A stretch of 64,000 nucleotides of DNA from Pseudomonas tritici (GTDB lineage Bacteria > Pseudomonadota > Gammaproteobacteria > Pseudomonadales > Pseudomonadaceae). Every line of letters begins with the position of its first letter. Position 1 is the stretch's first letter. The notes below the pieces were generated by a model that saw only the letters and a list, made by a program, of their open reading frames with translations, ran no database searches and was not told the origin of the DNA. Where the stretch lies: the NCBI RefSeq assembly GCF_014268275.3, contig NZ_CP077084.1, forward strand, positions 2,728,001-2,792,000, given 5' to 3'. Below are positions 25,953 through 35,851 of the stretch, in pieces. The position numbers were made by a program, and so were the translations under genes.

Positions 25953-26891
25953 TCAGAATTGACGGGGTGTCATTTTTTCGATTCGGTTAAACAAATGCAT
26001 CGCGGTTTCCCTTCGATAGTCACTCGGCGTCTGGTCCATCTCGATACGAAAGTGCCGGTTGAAGTTCGACAGGTTGGCGTAGCCCACTTCAAAGCAGATG
26101 TCCGCCACCGACATATCGCTTTGCAGCAACAACCGGCAGGCGCGCTGCACGCGGAATTTACGCATCAAGTCGATAAAACCATGGCCGGTGTTGCGCTTGA
26201 AGAAGCGCGAGAAGCCCGGTTCGCTCATTTCCAGCTGCTGCGCGATCACCGAAAGGCGCACATCGCCGGTGAGCTCGCGCATCAAATAGTCGAATGCCTT
26301 GTTGATGCGTTCGGCGCTGCGGGCGTCCAGGGTCGGCGCGTAGCAGGGGCTTGCCAGGGCCTTGACCTGCGGTGTCGGGGCGTTTTTCAGGCAGTCCAGC
26401 AGTTGCAGGAATAGGATCAACCGTTGCAGGCCATGGGCGCGCCCGATGTCTTCCATTAAACGCGCGGCCTGCAGCGCCGTCTCGCCCGTGAATTCGAGGC
26501 CGCGTCGGGCGTGCTCGAACAACGGCTGCAAGTCGCCGAGTTCAGGCAGGGTCTTGCGCAGGGCGAGGAGGGCGGCGCCGTCGAATTGCAAAACCACATC
26601 GCGACCGGCCAGGTACTCACCCGGGGCCAGTTCGCCGATCCAGTCGTGGGGCAGGTCGGGGCCGATCAAGGCGACGTGCCCGGCACTGAACGCACCGATG
26701 TAGTCGCCGGCGACCAGTTTGCCGCTGCCTTGGCGGATCAGGTGGATTTCAAATTCGGGGTGGTGGTTCCAGCGCGCCAAATCATAGGGGTAGTCGTGTT
26801 CGAACCAACGGAAGCAGTGGTCCGGTTCGGGCAGGATCACTTCCAGCTCGGCGGGGCGGTGCTCGAACAGCTTGGCGCGGCTGGCAGGCAT
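25953..26891 (-). CDS. mtlR: AraC-family regulator, MtlR-like
   Basis: This is a 312-aa protein starting at ATG 26891 (MPASRAKLFEHRP). The frame is open to 27023, but that extension is not family-like. An N-terminal cupin sensor (WNHHPEFEIHLIRQGSGKLVAG, GHVALIGPDLPHDW) is followed by a C-terminal AraC HTH pair at about residues 205-305 (LSVIAQQLEMSEPGFSRFFKR, MSVADICFEVGYANLSNFNR). The sequence fits the mannitol/sorbitol regulator MtlR of fluorescent pseudomonads. It is divergent from the polyol binding-protein gene, 210 bp away, which it probably activates. Confidence 0.75.
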   Translation of the reverse strand: MPASRAKLFEHRPAELEVILPEPDHCFRWFEHDYPYDLARWNHHPEFEIHLIRQGSGKLVAGDYIGAFSAGHVALIGPDLPHDWIGELAPGEYLAGRDVVLQFDGAALLALRKTLPELGDLQPLFEHARRGLEFTGETALQAARLMEDIGRAHGLQRLILFLQLLDCLKNAPTPQVKALASPCYAPTLDARSAERINKAFDYLMRELTGDVRLSVIAQQLEMSEPGFSRFFKRNTGHGFIDLMRKFRVQRACRLLLQSDMSVADICFEVGYANLSNFNRHFRIEMDQTPSDYRRETAMHLFNRIEKMTPRQF

Positions 26892-27101
26892 GGGAGGCTT
26901 CTTGTGATTCTTGGATCGATCCAAAATACGCGCCTCGGTCGTGGGAGCGCTACCCCCGGTTTCGCTTGGCACTGATACTTTTTTAACGTCGAGCCCAAGG
27001 TTAAAAAAGTACCAGTCAAGCATTCGTCACGCGTTTGTGGAGGGCTTGGACGAGCTGCTGTAATTGGCCCTCAACAACAAAAACAACAGGTAGAAACCGC
27101 T

Positions 27102-28412
<1,311 letters not shown>

Positions 28413-28430
28413 TTTCTACAGGACATTTTC

Positions 28431-29204
28431 ATGAAACGTCTCGAAGGTAAAAGCGCGCTGATCACCGGATCGGCGCGCGGAATCGGCCGTGCGTTTGCCC
28501 AGGCCTACATCGCTGAAGGTGCTAAGGTCGCCATCGCCGACATCAACCTGCAACAAGCCCGGGTCACGGCTGCCGAGTTGGGCCCACAGGCTTACGCGGT
28601 AGAGATGGATGTCACCGACCAAGCCTCCATCGATGATGCAATTGCCGCCGTGGTGGCCGAGGCCGGCAAGCTGGATATTCTGGTCAACAACGCCGCGCTG
28701 TTCGATTTGGCACCCATCGTCGACATCACCCGCGAGAGCTTCGAACGGCTGTTCTCGATCAACGTCGCCGGCACACTCTTCACTCTGCAGGCCGCCGCGC
28801 GGCAGATGATCAGCCAGGGCCACGGCGGCAAGATCATCAACATGGCCAGCCAGGCCGGGCGCCGGGGCGAGCCGCTGGTGGCGATCTACTGCGCGACCAA
28901 GGCCGCGGTGATCAGCCTTACGCAATCGGCAGGGTTGAACCTGATCAAGCAAGGGATCAACGTCAACGCCATTGCACCGGGTGTGGTGGAGGGTGAGCAT
29001 TGGGACGGGGTGGATGCGCTCTTCGCCAAGCATGAAGGGCTGGCGCCAGGCGAGAAAAAGAAGCGGGTAGGGGATGAGGTGCCGTTTGGGCGGATGGGCA
29101 CGGCGGAGGATTTGACGGGAATGGCGGTTTTCCTGGCTTCCAAAGACGCTGACTATGTTGTGGCGCAAACGTACAACGTGGATGGCGGCAACTGGATGAA
29201 CTAA
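28431..29204 (+). CDS. SDR polyol dehydrogenase (sorbitol/iditol 2-dehydrogenase-like)
   Basis: This is a 257-aa short-chain dehydrogenase. The NAD-binding TGSARGIG lies at residues 12-19, NNAA at about 87, and the catalytic Ser and YxxxK as NMASQAG and YCATKAA (Tyr about 153, Lys about 157). The whole pattern is like SmoS, the D-sorbitol/L-iditol dehydrogenase that oxidises polyols to ketoses. It is directly behind the binding protein, so it should act on the same substrate. The product's downstream kinases are not encoded here. Confidence 0.8.
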   Translation: MKRLEGKSALITGSARGIGRAFAQAYIAEGAKVAIADINLQQARVTAAELGPQAYAVEMDVTDQASIDDAIAAVVAEAGKLDILVNNAALFDLAPIVDITRESFERLFSINVAGTLFTLQAAARQMISQGHGGKIINMASQAGRRGEPLVAIYCATKAAVISLTQSAGLNLIKQGINVNAIAPGVVEGEHWDGVDALFAKHEGLAPGEKKKRVGDEVPFGRMGTAEDLTGMAVFLASKDADYVVAQTYNVDGGNWMN

Positions 29205-29231
29205 AGCCTGTTCAGACAAAAGGAGATCCAA

Positions 29232-29319
29232 TGTGGGAGCTGGCTTGCCTGCGATAGCGATGGGTCAGGCAATAAGGTTATAGCTGACAGACCGTCATCG
29301 CAGGCAAGCCAGCTCCCAC
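29232..29319. repeat. REPIN-like inverted repeat
   Basis: The left arm begins TGTGGGAGCTGGCTTGCCTG and the right arm is its complement ending CCAGCTCCCACC, flanking a loop of about 40 bases (AAGGTTATAGCTGACAG is part of it). It lies between the converging SDR and nrtR genes and may terminate both transcripts. Confidence 0.82.
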
Positions 29320-29349
29320 CTTGGAATCTCATTGTTCTCGAAAGAGGTG

Positions 29350-30042
29350 CTACTCGGCAAAACTGCGATCAAAGAAGTAAACCTCCCCAGGCTTCAGATT
29401 CTTCAGCGTCGCCTGGGGCCGGCCGCCTTCACCATTCTTCTTGCGGCCCGTCTCGCATAAATACCCTGCCTCAGTCAGCTTCAACAAACGCTGGCGAATA
29501 CTGGTCTTCAACACCGGCCGCGCGAGCACCAGGGAAAAGATCGTGGTCGCTTCGGGCGCGCTGAATTCATCGCCCAAGAACATCAACGGCAAGCTGCTGT
29601 ACAGCGACTTGGAGAACAAGCGTTCCTGCACGGCGGCCACGATGCTGTTGTGATCGAACGGCAACTTGATGCTGCCATCGGCCACCGCGCCCAACGAAAA
29701 CCAGCCCTGGTGCTCACCCAGCGTCACTTCATCCGCGACAATCGCCAGGTAGTACGTGGACGACGACCAGCACCGCGGATCACGAAACGCATCCCCCACC
29801 GTGCCCACTTGCTCGCTCCAGGCCAGGTCCAGGCCGACCTTGTCGCTTGCACGCAAACGCTCCACCGCATCCTGGAGGCTCAGATCTTGCACGCCGCCAT
29901 TCACCACCACGCCGGGTAATGCCCAATGCCCAGCGAACGGTTCGGCTTCGCGCTTGTTCAGCAACAGCTTCAATTGGCCGGAGGTGCGGCAGTAAAACAG
30001 CACACACAGGTCGACGGTATGGAGGTAGGCGCTCAGTGTCAT
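29350..30042 (-). CDS. nrtR: NrtR transcriptional repressor of NAD metabolism
   Basis: This 230-aa protein starts at ATG 30042 behind AAGGA. Its N-terminal half is a Nudix-like domain (FYCRTSGQLKLLLNKREAEPFAGHWALPGVVV) with no intact catalytic Nudix box (REUXEE is missing), as expected of an ADP-ribose sensor. The C-terminal half (about residues 150-230) is a winged helix (LKTSIRQRLLKLTEAGYLCETGR). NrtR represses NAD synthesis genes and lets go when ADP-ribose binds. It is divergent from pncA-pncB-nadE, and a fitting palindrome lies between them. Confidence 0.88.
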   Translation of the reverse strand: MTLSAYLHTVDLCVLFYCRTSGQLKLLLNKREAEPFAGHWALPGVVVNGGVQDLSLQDAVERLRASDKVGLDLAWSEQVGTVGDAFRDPRCWSSSTYYLAIVADEVTLGEHQGWFSLGAVADGSIKLPFDHNSIVAAVQERLFSKSLYSSLPLMFLGDEFSAPEATTIFSLVLARPVLKTSIRQRLLKLTEAGYLCETGRKKNGEGGRPQATLKNLKPGEVYFFDRSFAE

Positions 30043-30141
30043 GTGACGTCCTTCTAAACAGCGGTGGGGCACAGTCTAACGAATCGAACAGATATGTCAT
30101 GTACTGGCGTCAAGATAGATAACTAAATGTTTCTTGCAATG

Positions 30142-30162
30142 AAAGTACATGACGTGTACTTT
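30142..30162. promoter_or_regulatory. NrtR operator upstream of pncA
   Basis: AAAGTACA and TGTACTTT form a perfect 8+8 inverted repeat with a 5-base spacer (TGACG). It lies 27 bp before the pncA start and 100 bp before the nrtR start. A possible half site, CATGTACT, lies near 30101. Palindrome and position fit an NrtR-type operator repressing the NAD salvage operon. Confidence 0.75.
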
Positions 30163-30188
30163 TGTTTCCAGGCCAAAGGAGAGCTGCC

Positions 30189-30836
30189 ATGACCCTCGCG
30201 AAAACTGCCATTGCTTCATTCGACGTCGACGCCCAGAAGAGCTTCACGCCGCTGTGCCCCGATGAGTTACCGGTGGCCGGCGGTGACCAGATCGGTGCCG
30301 AGCTCAACTTCATGGCGAGCCTCGCCGGCCACCGTGTCGGCAGCAAGGACGCCCACACCCCGCACGCGCCCTGGGTGGTCACCCAGCACAGCGAGATGCT
30401 GCGGCCCACCGGCCTGGCCCATGCCGATGTGACGTGGGTGAGCCACTGCGTTCCCGGCACCGAAGGCTTTACCTTGCTCGACGAGCTGCCCACCCCGTAT
30501 GACTACGATTACTTCATCTGGAAAGGCGTCGAACCCGACCTGCACCCCTACGGCGCCTGCTACCACGACCTGCACGACAAGCTGTCCACCGGCGTGATCG
30601 AGTACCTGAACGCCAGAGGCGTCAGGCGTGTGATCGTCGGCGGCCTGGCCTTGGACTACTGCGTCAAGACCACCGCGTTGCAACTGCTCAAGGCCGGCCT
30701 GGAAGTGGTCCTGCACCTGCCGGCGTGCCGGGGTATTACCGAGGAGGGCGGCGTACAGGCCGTCAATGCGTTGCTCAAAGCCGGTGCCGTCATCAGCAGC
30801 ACCCGCGAAGAACTGGCCGCGATGGCCGCGCGTTAA
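30189..30836 (+). CDS. pncA: Nicotinamidase
   Basis: This 215-aa isochorismatase-fold hydrolase has the active-site triad spread as Asp in FDVDAQKSF, Lys in WKGVEP (about residue 117) and Cys in GLALDYCVKT. The metal site lies in SKDAHTPHAPW (about residues 54-64). It converts nicotinamide to nicotinate and ammonia. The ATG at 30189 follows AAAGGAGAG. It is the first gene of the NrtR-controlled operon, 11 bp before pncB. Confidence 0.88.
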   Translation: MTLAKTAIASFDVDAQKSFTPLCPDELPVAGGDQIGAELNFMASLAGHRVGSKDAHTPHAPWVVTQHSEMLRPTGLAHADVTWVSHCVPGTEGFTLLDELPTPYDYDYFIWKGVEPDLHPYGACYHDLHDKLSTGVIEYLNARGVRRVIVGGLALDYCVKTTALQLLKAGLEVVLHLPACRGITEEGGVQAVNALLKAGAVISSTREELAAMAAR

Positions 30837-30847
30837 GGAGACACACC

Positions 30848-32065
30848 ATGGAAAGTGCATACGACTACGAATCCCCGGTGATCCAGGGTTTGCTCGACAC
30901 CGACTACTACACCTTCACCATGATGCAGGCGGTGTTGCACCAGCACCCCAATGTCGATGTGGAATACAACTTCATCGTCCGGTCCAAGGAAAAGCTCGGC
31001 CACTTGATCCCGCAACTGCGCGACGAGCTGGAGAAGCTCGCCGGCCTGCAGATGCGTGAGGGCGAGCTGCGCTTCTTGTTCAACCCGCGTTTTCGTGAGT
31101 ACCTCACGCCGGATTACGAGCGCTTTCTCGGCCTGTTCCGCTTCAACCTGCGTTATATCCACGTCAGTGAGGTCGACGGCCAACTCAACATCCGCGTGGT
31201 CGGCCCGATGCTGCATTGCATCATGTTCGAGCAACCGGTACTGGCGCTGGTCAGCGAGCTGCGCAACCGCGATAAATACCCCGACGTGACCCTGGAAGAC
31301 ATCACCCGCAAGCTCTACCAGAAGTTCGACTGGCTGGAGAAAAACCTCAGCCGCGACGAGCTGGCCGACTTGCGCGTCTCCGATTTTTCCACCCGCCGGC
31401 GCCTGTCGTTCAAGGCCCAGCGCGAAGTGGTCGACATCATGCGCCGCGACTTCCCCGGCCAGTTCGTCGGCACCAGCAACGCGCACCTGGCCTACGAATT
31501 CGACCTGCCGCTGATCGGCACCATGGCCCACCAGTGGATGATGGTGCACCAGCAACTGGGCCGGCTGCGCGAAAGCCAGAACGCCGGCCTGGAAAACTGG
31601 GTGCGTGAATACCGCGGCCGCTTGGGTATTGCCTTGACCGACACCATCAGCACCGACTTTTTCCTCAAGGATTTTGACCTGTACTTCGCCAAACTGTATG
31701 ACGGGCTGCGCCAGGACTCCGGCGACCCCATCGTCTGGGCCGACAAAGTCCTGGCCCGCTACAAGCAACTGGGCATCGACCCGATGACCAAGGACCTGAT
31801 GTTTTCCGATGGCCTGAACTTCGAAAAATGCTTGCCGATATTGCGCCACGTGCGCGGCAAGGCCAAGTTCGGTTTCGGCATGGGCACCAGCCTGGCCTGC
31901 GATGTGGAAGGCGTCGAACCGCTGAGCATCGTGATGAAACTGGTGCGGGTGCACGGTGAGCCGGTGGTGAAGTTCTCGGATGACCCGATCAAGAATGTCT
32001 GCGAAGACCCCTCGTTTTTGCAGTACGCGGCAAAGGTGTTCAATGTCGGCAGCGTGGAGGTGTGA
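30848..32065 (+). CDS. pncB: Nicotinate phosphoribosyltransferase
   Basis: This 405-aa protein starts at ATG 30848 behind AAGGAGA. The N-terminus (IQGLLDTDYYTFTMMQAVL) and the later FVGTSNAHLAYEFDLPLIGTMAHQW and QDSGDPIVWADK blocks are family hallmarks. It joins nicotinate and PRPP, with ATP hydrolysis, to make nicotinate mononucleotide for NAD salvage. Length is normal. It is followed by nadE after a single base. Confidence 0.92.
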   Translation: MESAYDYESPVIQGLLDTDYYTFTMMQAVLHQHPNVDVEYNFIVRSKEKLGHLIPQLRDELEKLAGLQMREGELRFLFNPRFREYLTPDYERFLGLFRFNLRYIHVSEVDGQLNIRVVGPMLHCIMFEQPVLALVSELRNRDKYPDVTLEDITRKLYQKFDWLEKNLSRDELADLRVSDFSTRRRLSFKAQREVVDIMRRDFPGQFVGTSNAHLAYEFDLPLIGTMAHQWMMVHQQLGRLRESQNAGLENWVREYRGRLGIALTDTISTDFFLKDFDLYFAKLYDGLRQDSGDPIVWADKVLARYKQLGIDPMTKDLMFSDGLNFEKCLPILRHVRGKAKFGFGMGTSLACDVEGVEPLSIVMKLVRVHGEPVVKFSDDPIKNVCEDPSFLQYAAKVFNVGSVEV

Positions 32066-32066
32066 C

Positions 32067-32876
32067 ATGCAAAATCGTATCGCGCAGGAACTGAATATCA
32101 ATCGGCAACTGGTCAAGGGCGGTGAAGCCAAGGAAATTCAACGGCGCATCGACTTCATCAAGACCACCTTGCGCAGCTCCGGCTGCAAGGCCCTGGTGCT
32201 GGGCATCAGTGGCGGCGTCGATTCCCTCACCGCCGGCCGCCTGTGCCAACTGGCAGTCGAGCAGTTGCGGGCCGAGGGCTACGCCTCACGCTTTGTCGCC
32301 ATGCGCCTGCCCTATAAAACTCAGGCAGACGAAAGCGACGCCCAGGCCTCCCTGGATTTCATCACCCCGGACCACACCGAAACGCTGAACATCGCCGCCA
32401 GTGTCGACGGCCTGATGGCCAGCCTGACCGCTACCGAAGCCAACGCCAGCCAAGTTGACTTCATCAAAGGCAACGTCAAGGCGCGCACACGGATGATTGC
32501 CCAGTACGCTGTAGCCAATCTGCACAACGGCCTGGTGGTCGGCACCGACCACGGCGCCGAAGCACTGATGGGTTTTTTCACCAAATTCGGCGACGGTGCT
32601 TGTGATCTGGCACCGCTGTCGGGCCTGACCAAAACCCAAGTGCGCTTACTGGCCAGCGCCCTCGGCGCGCCGGACAACCTGGTGCATAAACATCCCACCG
32701 CCGATCTCGAAGAGCTGGCGCCGGGCAAACTGGATGAACACGCCTACGGCTGCACGTATGCAGAGATCGATGCCTACCTGATGGGCGAACCGGTGAGTGA
32801 GCACGTGAGGTCGATTGTCGAGGGGGCGTACAGCAAGACAGCACACAAACGCTCGCTGCCTATCACCCCCGCGTGA
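32067..32876 (+). CDS. nadE: NH3-dependent NAD+ synthetase
   Basis: This 269-aa protein starts at ATG 32067, one base after pncB. The ATP-pyrophosphatase P-loop LGISGGVDSLTAGRLCQLA lies at about residues 46-64, and TDHGAEALMGFFTKFGDGACDLAPL is the C-terminal catalytic segment. It lacks an amidase domain, so it uses free ammonia. It turns deamido-NAD into NAD. With pncA and pncB it covers nicotinamide salvage except for the adenylyltransferase NadD. Confidence 0.92.
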   Translation: MQNRIAQELNINRQLVKGGEAKEIQRRIDFIKTTLRSSGCKALVLGISGGVDSLTAGRLCQLAVEQLRAEGYASRFVAMRLPYKTQADESDAQASLDFITPDHTETLNIAASVDGLMASLTATEANASQVDFIKGNVKARTRMIAQYAVANLHNGLVVGTDHGAEALMGFFTKFGDGACDLAPLSGLTKTQVRLLASALGAPDNLVHKHPTADLEELAPGKLDEHAYGCTYAEIDAYLMGEPVSEHVRSIVEGAYSKTAHKRSLPITPA

Positions 32877-32903
32877 TCGTTCCCCAAACAACTAAGATCC
32901 ACC

Positions 32904-32941
32904 GTGGGCGCTGGCGTGCCTGGGATAGCGGTGGGTCAGCG
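32904..32941. repeat. Degenerate half REP-like element
   Basis: The stretch GTGGGCGCTGGCGTGCCTGG followed by GATAGCGGTGGGTCAGC is a decayed copy of the left arm of the element at 29232. No right arm follows. It lies after nadE; the rest of the 32877-33086 gap shows nothing recognisable. Confidence 0.55.
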
Positions 32942-33086
32942 AACAGTCATGCTTCCTACCGGTGAAAATCGCTCCCCAGCCGTCCGCGGGAACTGTTTTT
33001 CCGCTCATGACCACAGATGGAATGTTGATCCAGCGCCCAGTCGGTTGGGGTTGGCAGTTATCGATTCCAGTATCTGAGGTCTTGCT

Positions 33087-34217
33087 ATGTCCTATGTAAA
33101 TCTTCGTCAGGAAACACCTTATTGCGGTGATTTCAGCCCTCGCTGCGAGCAACCCAAGGCTACCTCTGATAATGCTGGTTGGCGTGCACCCAACTCAGTG
33201 GTTGCGCGGGACTTCGCTAGAAACTTCGATTACTTCCAGAGTGCTGACAGCGGGTTTGTGACGCAGAAATCCCTTCAGAACGCGGCTAACCGCCCACTGA
33301 CCGGAAATCCGTTTCATGATCAGATGACGTTTTTGGCAAGGGAGATTCTCCAACGGCCTGAATTGAACGCCATGCTTGACGGAATCAACCATGGCGGTTC
33401 ATCAGATGGGTTAATCAGCAAGGGCGACGTGGACCGGACCGTTGCTCACATCGATCAGCAAGAAGCACCTCCCATGCGGGAATTTCCAGGGCGGTACAGC
33501 GGCGCCATGCAGCGCCAGCGCCTCGAAAACCAATATGCACCTCAGGCTGATTGGCAACAGCCAATCATGTCTGCACCGCACTACGCTAATGAAAACCAAT
33601 GGGATGGCTCAATGTCAGCGTCGGGGCAGCGTCCTTATGCGAACGACAGCAAGCAAGATCTTCTCAACAAGATACTGGCGCGTTTCAGTTCATTTGAAGA
33701 TCCAAACTCCCCGGGTTTGATCACCGACAAATCACTCACTGCGGTTGCCAGCGGTTATCACTTGGATGGTCGGCCCGCCACGAGAGCCGAGATGGCGTTG
33801 GCCAATGAGCTGCTTGAGCGCGGTGAGGTGTTCAAGGAACTTGATCAAAGCGGCACGGGCGTTCTTGATGGGGCGTTCTCCAGGGATAACCTGGCCTACT
33901 CGTCGGACAAGTACCGGAATATGGATAACCACGACCTGATTCAGGGCATAAAGGATAACTTCAGGCAGTTCACCGCTGGCACAAACGACGACTACATTAA
34001 CGTCAATGAGTTGAAGGAGGCTGCTGGAGTTATTCCGTCGAATCGAATGTTCAGCCCAGAAGCACAGCAACTTGCGGCTGAGCTGCTCAAGCGTCCCGGA
34101 CTGTTGCGCGAGCTGGATATTGGGACTAACAGCCAGGGCGGGGTGGGCTACGAGGACAATCGTTTCGATATGGCTAACATCGACTACATACTCAATAACG
34201 GGCACGCGCCGGCCTGA
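33087..34217 (+). CDS. EF-hand-like repeat protein, NolX/HrpK-like
   Basis: This 376-aa hydrophilic protein lacks a signal peptide. It contains three related repeats at about residues 46-122, 190-265 and 287-370. Each has an F..F start, a short D/N-G-rich loop before FVT/LIT/YIN, a helix ending in LA(R/N/A)E(I/L)L(Q/E/K)R, and an LD... loop with D/N/G residues. The layout recalls the calcium-loop repeats of NolX/HrpK/HrpF-type type III secreted proteins. The gene is AT-richer than its neighbours and stands alone. No type III secretion genes are in the window. The assignment is tentative; colicin-like or calcium-binding roles are alternatives. Confidence 0.5.
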   Translation: MSYVNLRQETPYCGDFSPRCEQPKATSDNAGWRAPNSVVARDFARNFDYFQSADSGFVTQKSLQNAANRPLTGNPFHDQMTFLAREILQRPELNAMLDGINHGGSSDGLISKGDVDRTVAHIDQQEAPPMREFPGRYSGAMQRQRLENQYAPQADWQQPIMSAPHYANENQWDGSMSASGQRPYANDSKQDLLNKILARFSSFEDPNSPGLITDKSLTAVASGYHLDGRPATRAEMALANELLERGEVFKELDQSGTGVLDGAFSRDNLAYSSDKYRNMDNHDLIQGIKDNFRQFTAGTNDDYINVNELKEAAGVIPSNRMFSPEAQQLAAELLKRPGLLRELDIGTNSQGGVGYEDNRFDMANIDYILNNGHAPA

Positions 34218-34280
34218 GCCAGAGTGAACAACTGCCCCACGGCGGCCACAAAAAAGCACGGGGTTTGAGACGACGGTATT

Positions 34281-34406
34281 TTTGTAGTGAGCGGGCGTGC
34301 CCTAATGCCAGTCAGTCAAGGGCGAAGATGTACCTGTGGCGGGGGAGTTTTGCCGCTCTTCCGACTTCTAAACTGACTGCATTAGGGCACGCCCGGCCAC
34401 TACAAA
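34281..34406. repeat. Long inverted repeat, GTAGTGAGCGGGC-type REPIN
   Basis: The left arm (about 34281-34317, TTTGTAGTGAGCGGGCGTGC...) and right arm (about 34371-34406) are near-perfect reverse complements with a roughly 54-base loop. It belongs to the same class as the 5600 element but with different inner sequence (CCTAATGC...). It lies between the NolX-like gene and the MATE exporter. Confidence 0.8.
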
Positions 34407-34429
34407 GGTCATGTTCAGAATCCCGTCCC

Positions 34430-34459
34430 TTAACTGATGGGATCCACTTACGGTATAAC
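34430..34459 (+). promoter_or_regulatory. Candidate sigma-70 promoter for the MATE exporter
   Basis: TTAACT (34430-34435) and TATAAC (34454-34459) are spaced by 18 bases, 36 bp before the MATE start. The -10 box is a 5/6 match and the -35 box is weak, so this is only a candidate. Confidence 0.4.
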
Positions 34460-34495
34460 CTTCGGACGCTTTAGTTATCCGAGGCCCCGTTTTTC

Positions 34496-35851
34496 ATGCA
34501 AAGCCCCTTGCAACGTCCGCTCTGGCAGATCTACCTGATCTTTCTGGCACCGATGGTGCTGTCCAACTTCCTGCAAAGCTTTTCCGGCACCCTCAATGGT
34601 ATCTACGTCGGTCAAATGCTCGGCACCCAGGCGCTGGCAGCGGTGTCGGGGATGTTTCCCATCGTGTTTTTCTTTATCGCCCTGGTGATTGGCCTGGGGG
34701 CGGGTGCCTCGGTGTTGATCGGCCAGGCCTGGGGCGCCCAGGAAACAGGGATGGTCAAGGCGATTACCGGCGCCACCCTGACCCTGGGGGCGCTGGTAGG
34801 TATGATCGCCGCAGTGCTGGGCAGCCTGTTTGCGCGCTCGGCCTTGCAGGCGTTGGGCACGCCGATTGATGTGCTCGACGATGCGGTCGGTTATGCCCAG
34901 AAAATGATGCTGATCATGCCGTTGCTGCTGGTGTTCATTCTCTACACCCAATTGCTGCGTGGCGTCAGCGATACGATCTCGCCGCTGCTGGCACTGATGG
35001 TCTCGACCCTGGTCGGCCTGCTGCTGACCCCGGCGCTGATTCGCGGCTGGATCGGCTTGCCGCCCATGGGTATCCAGAGCGCGGTATATGCCGGACTGGT
35101 AGGCAACGCCCTGGCAATGCTGTTTTTGATCTTGCGGCTGCGCCATAAAAACCATGTGATGGCGCCGGATCGCGAACTGCTCGCGGCCTTACGCCTGGAC
35201 CGCGTGATTTTAGGAAAGGTCCTGCGCATAGGCCTGCCTACCGGCTTACAGATGGTGGTGCTGTCGCTGTCAGAATTGGTCATTCTCGCCCTGGTTAACG
35301 GTCATGGCTCCCAGGCCACCGCGGCGTATGGCGCGGTGACGCAAATCGTCAACTATGTGCAGTTTCCGGCACTGTCGATTGCCATCACCGCATCAATCCT
35401 CGGTGCGCAGGCCATTGGCGCCGGGCGCCTGGAACGCATTGGGCCGATCCTGCGCACGGGCTTGTTGATCAACACCTGCCTCACCGGCGGCCTGATTGTG
35501 CTGGGTTATGTGCTGTCCCACTGGTTACTCGGCCTGTTCATCACCGACGACGCGGCACGGATCAACGCCGAACACCTGCTGCACATCATGTTGTGGAGCA
35601 TCCTAGTATTCGGCTTCCAAGCTGTGATCGGCGGGATCATGCGCGCCAGTGGCGTGGTGCTGATGCCGGTCGCGATCTCGATCTTCTGCGTGCTCTGCGT
35701 CGAGTTGCCGATTGCTTACCTGTTCAATGCCCACTTCGGCCTGGAAGGGGTGTGGATGGCGTTTCCGGTGACTTACCTGGCAATGCTGGCATTGCAGGCC
35801 GCGTATTACCGGTTGGTCTGGCGGCATAAGCAGATCAAGCGGCTGGTGTGA
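34496..35851 (+). CDS. MATE-family efflux transporter
   Basis: This 451-aa membrane protein has about 12 helices in two MATE halves (residues 10-220 and 235-440). Motifs include APMVLSNFLQSFSGTLNGIYVGQMLG at the N-terminus and the matching LPTGLQMVVLSLSELVILALVNG in the second half. It exports cationic drugs or metabolites in exchange for H+ or Na+. Its 3' end overlaps that of the converging TetR gene by 17 bp. The TetR more likely controls the MFS gene on its other side, but control of this gene cannot be excluded. Confidence 0.88.
   Translation: MQSPLQRPLWQIYLIFLAPMVLSNFLQSFSGTLNGIYVGQMLGTQALAAVSGMFPIVFFFIALVIGLGAGASVLIGQAWGAQETGMVKAITGATLTLGALVGMIAAVLGSLFARSALQALGTPIDVLDDAVGYAQKMMLIMPLLLVFILYTQLLRGVSDTISPLLALMVSTLVGLLLTPALIRGWIGLPPMGIQSAVYAGLVGNALAMLFLILRLRHKNHVMAPDRELLAALRLDRVILGKVLRIGLPTGLQMVVLSLSELVILALVNGHGSQATAAYGAVTQIVNYVQFPALSIAITASILGAQAIGAGRLERIGPILRTGLLINTCLTGGLIVLGYVLSHWLLGLFITDDAARINAEHLLHIMLWSILVFGFQAVIGGIMRASGVVLMPVAISIFCVLCVELPIAYLFNAHFGLEGVWMAFPVTYLAMLALQAAYYRLVWRHKQIKRLV

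Noticed and set aside
33087..34217. Colicin or RTX-type toxin
   Set aside because: No GGxGxDxUx nonapeptide repeats, no nuclease or pore-forming segment and no immunity gene next to it.
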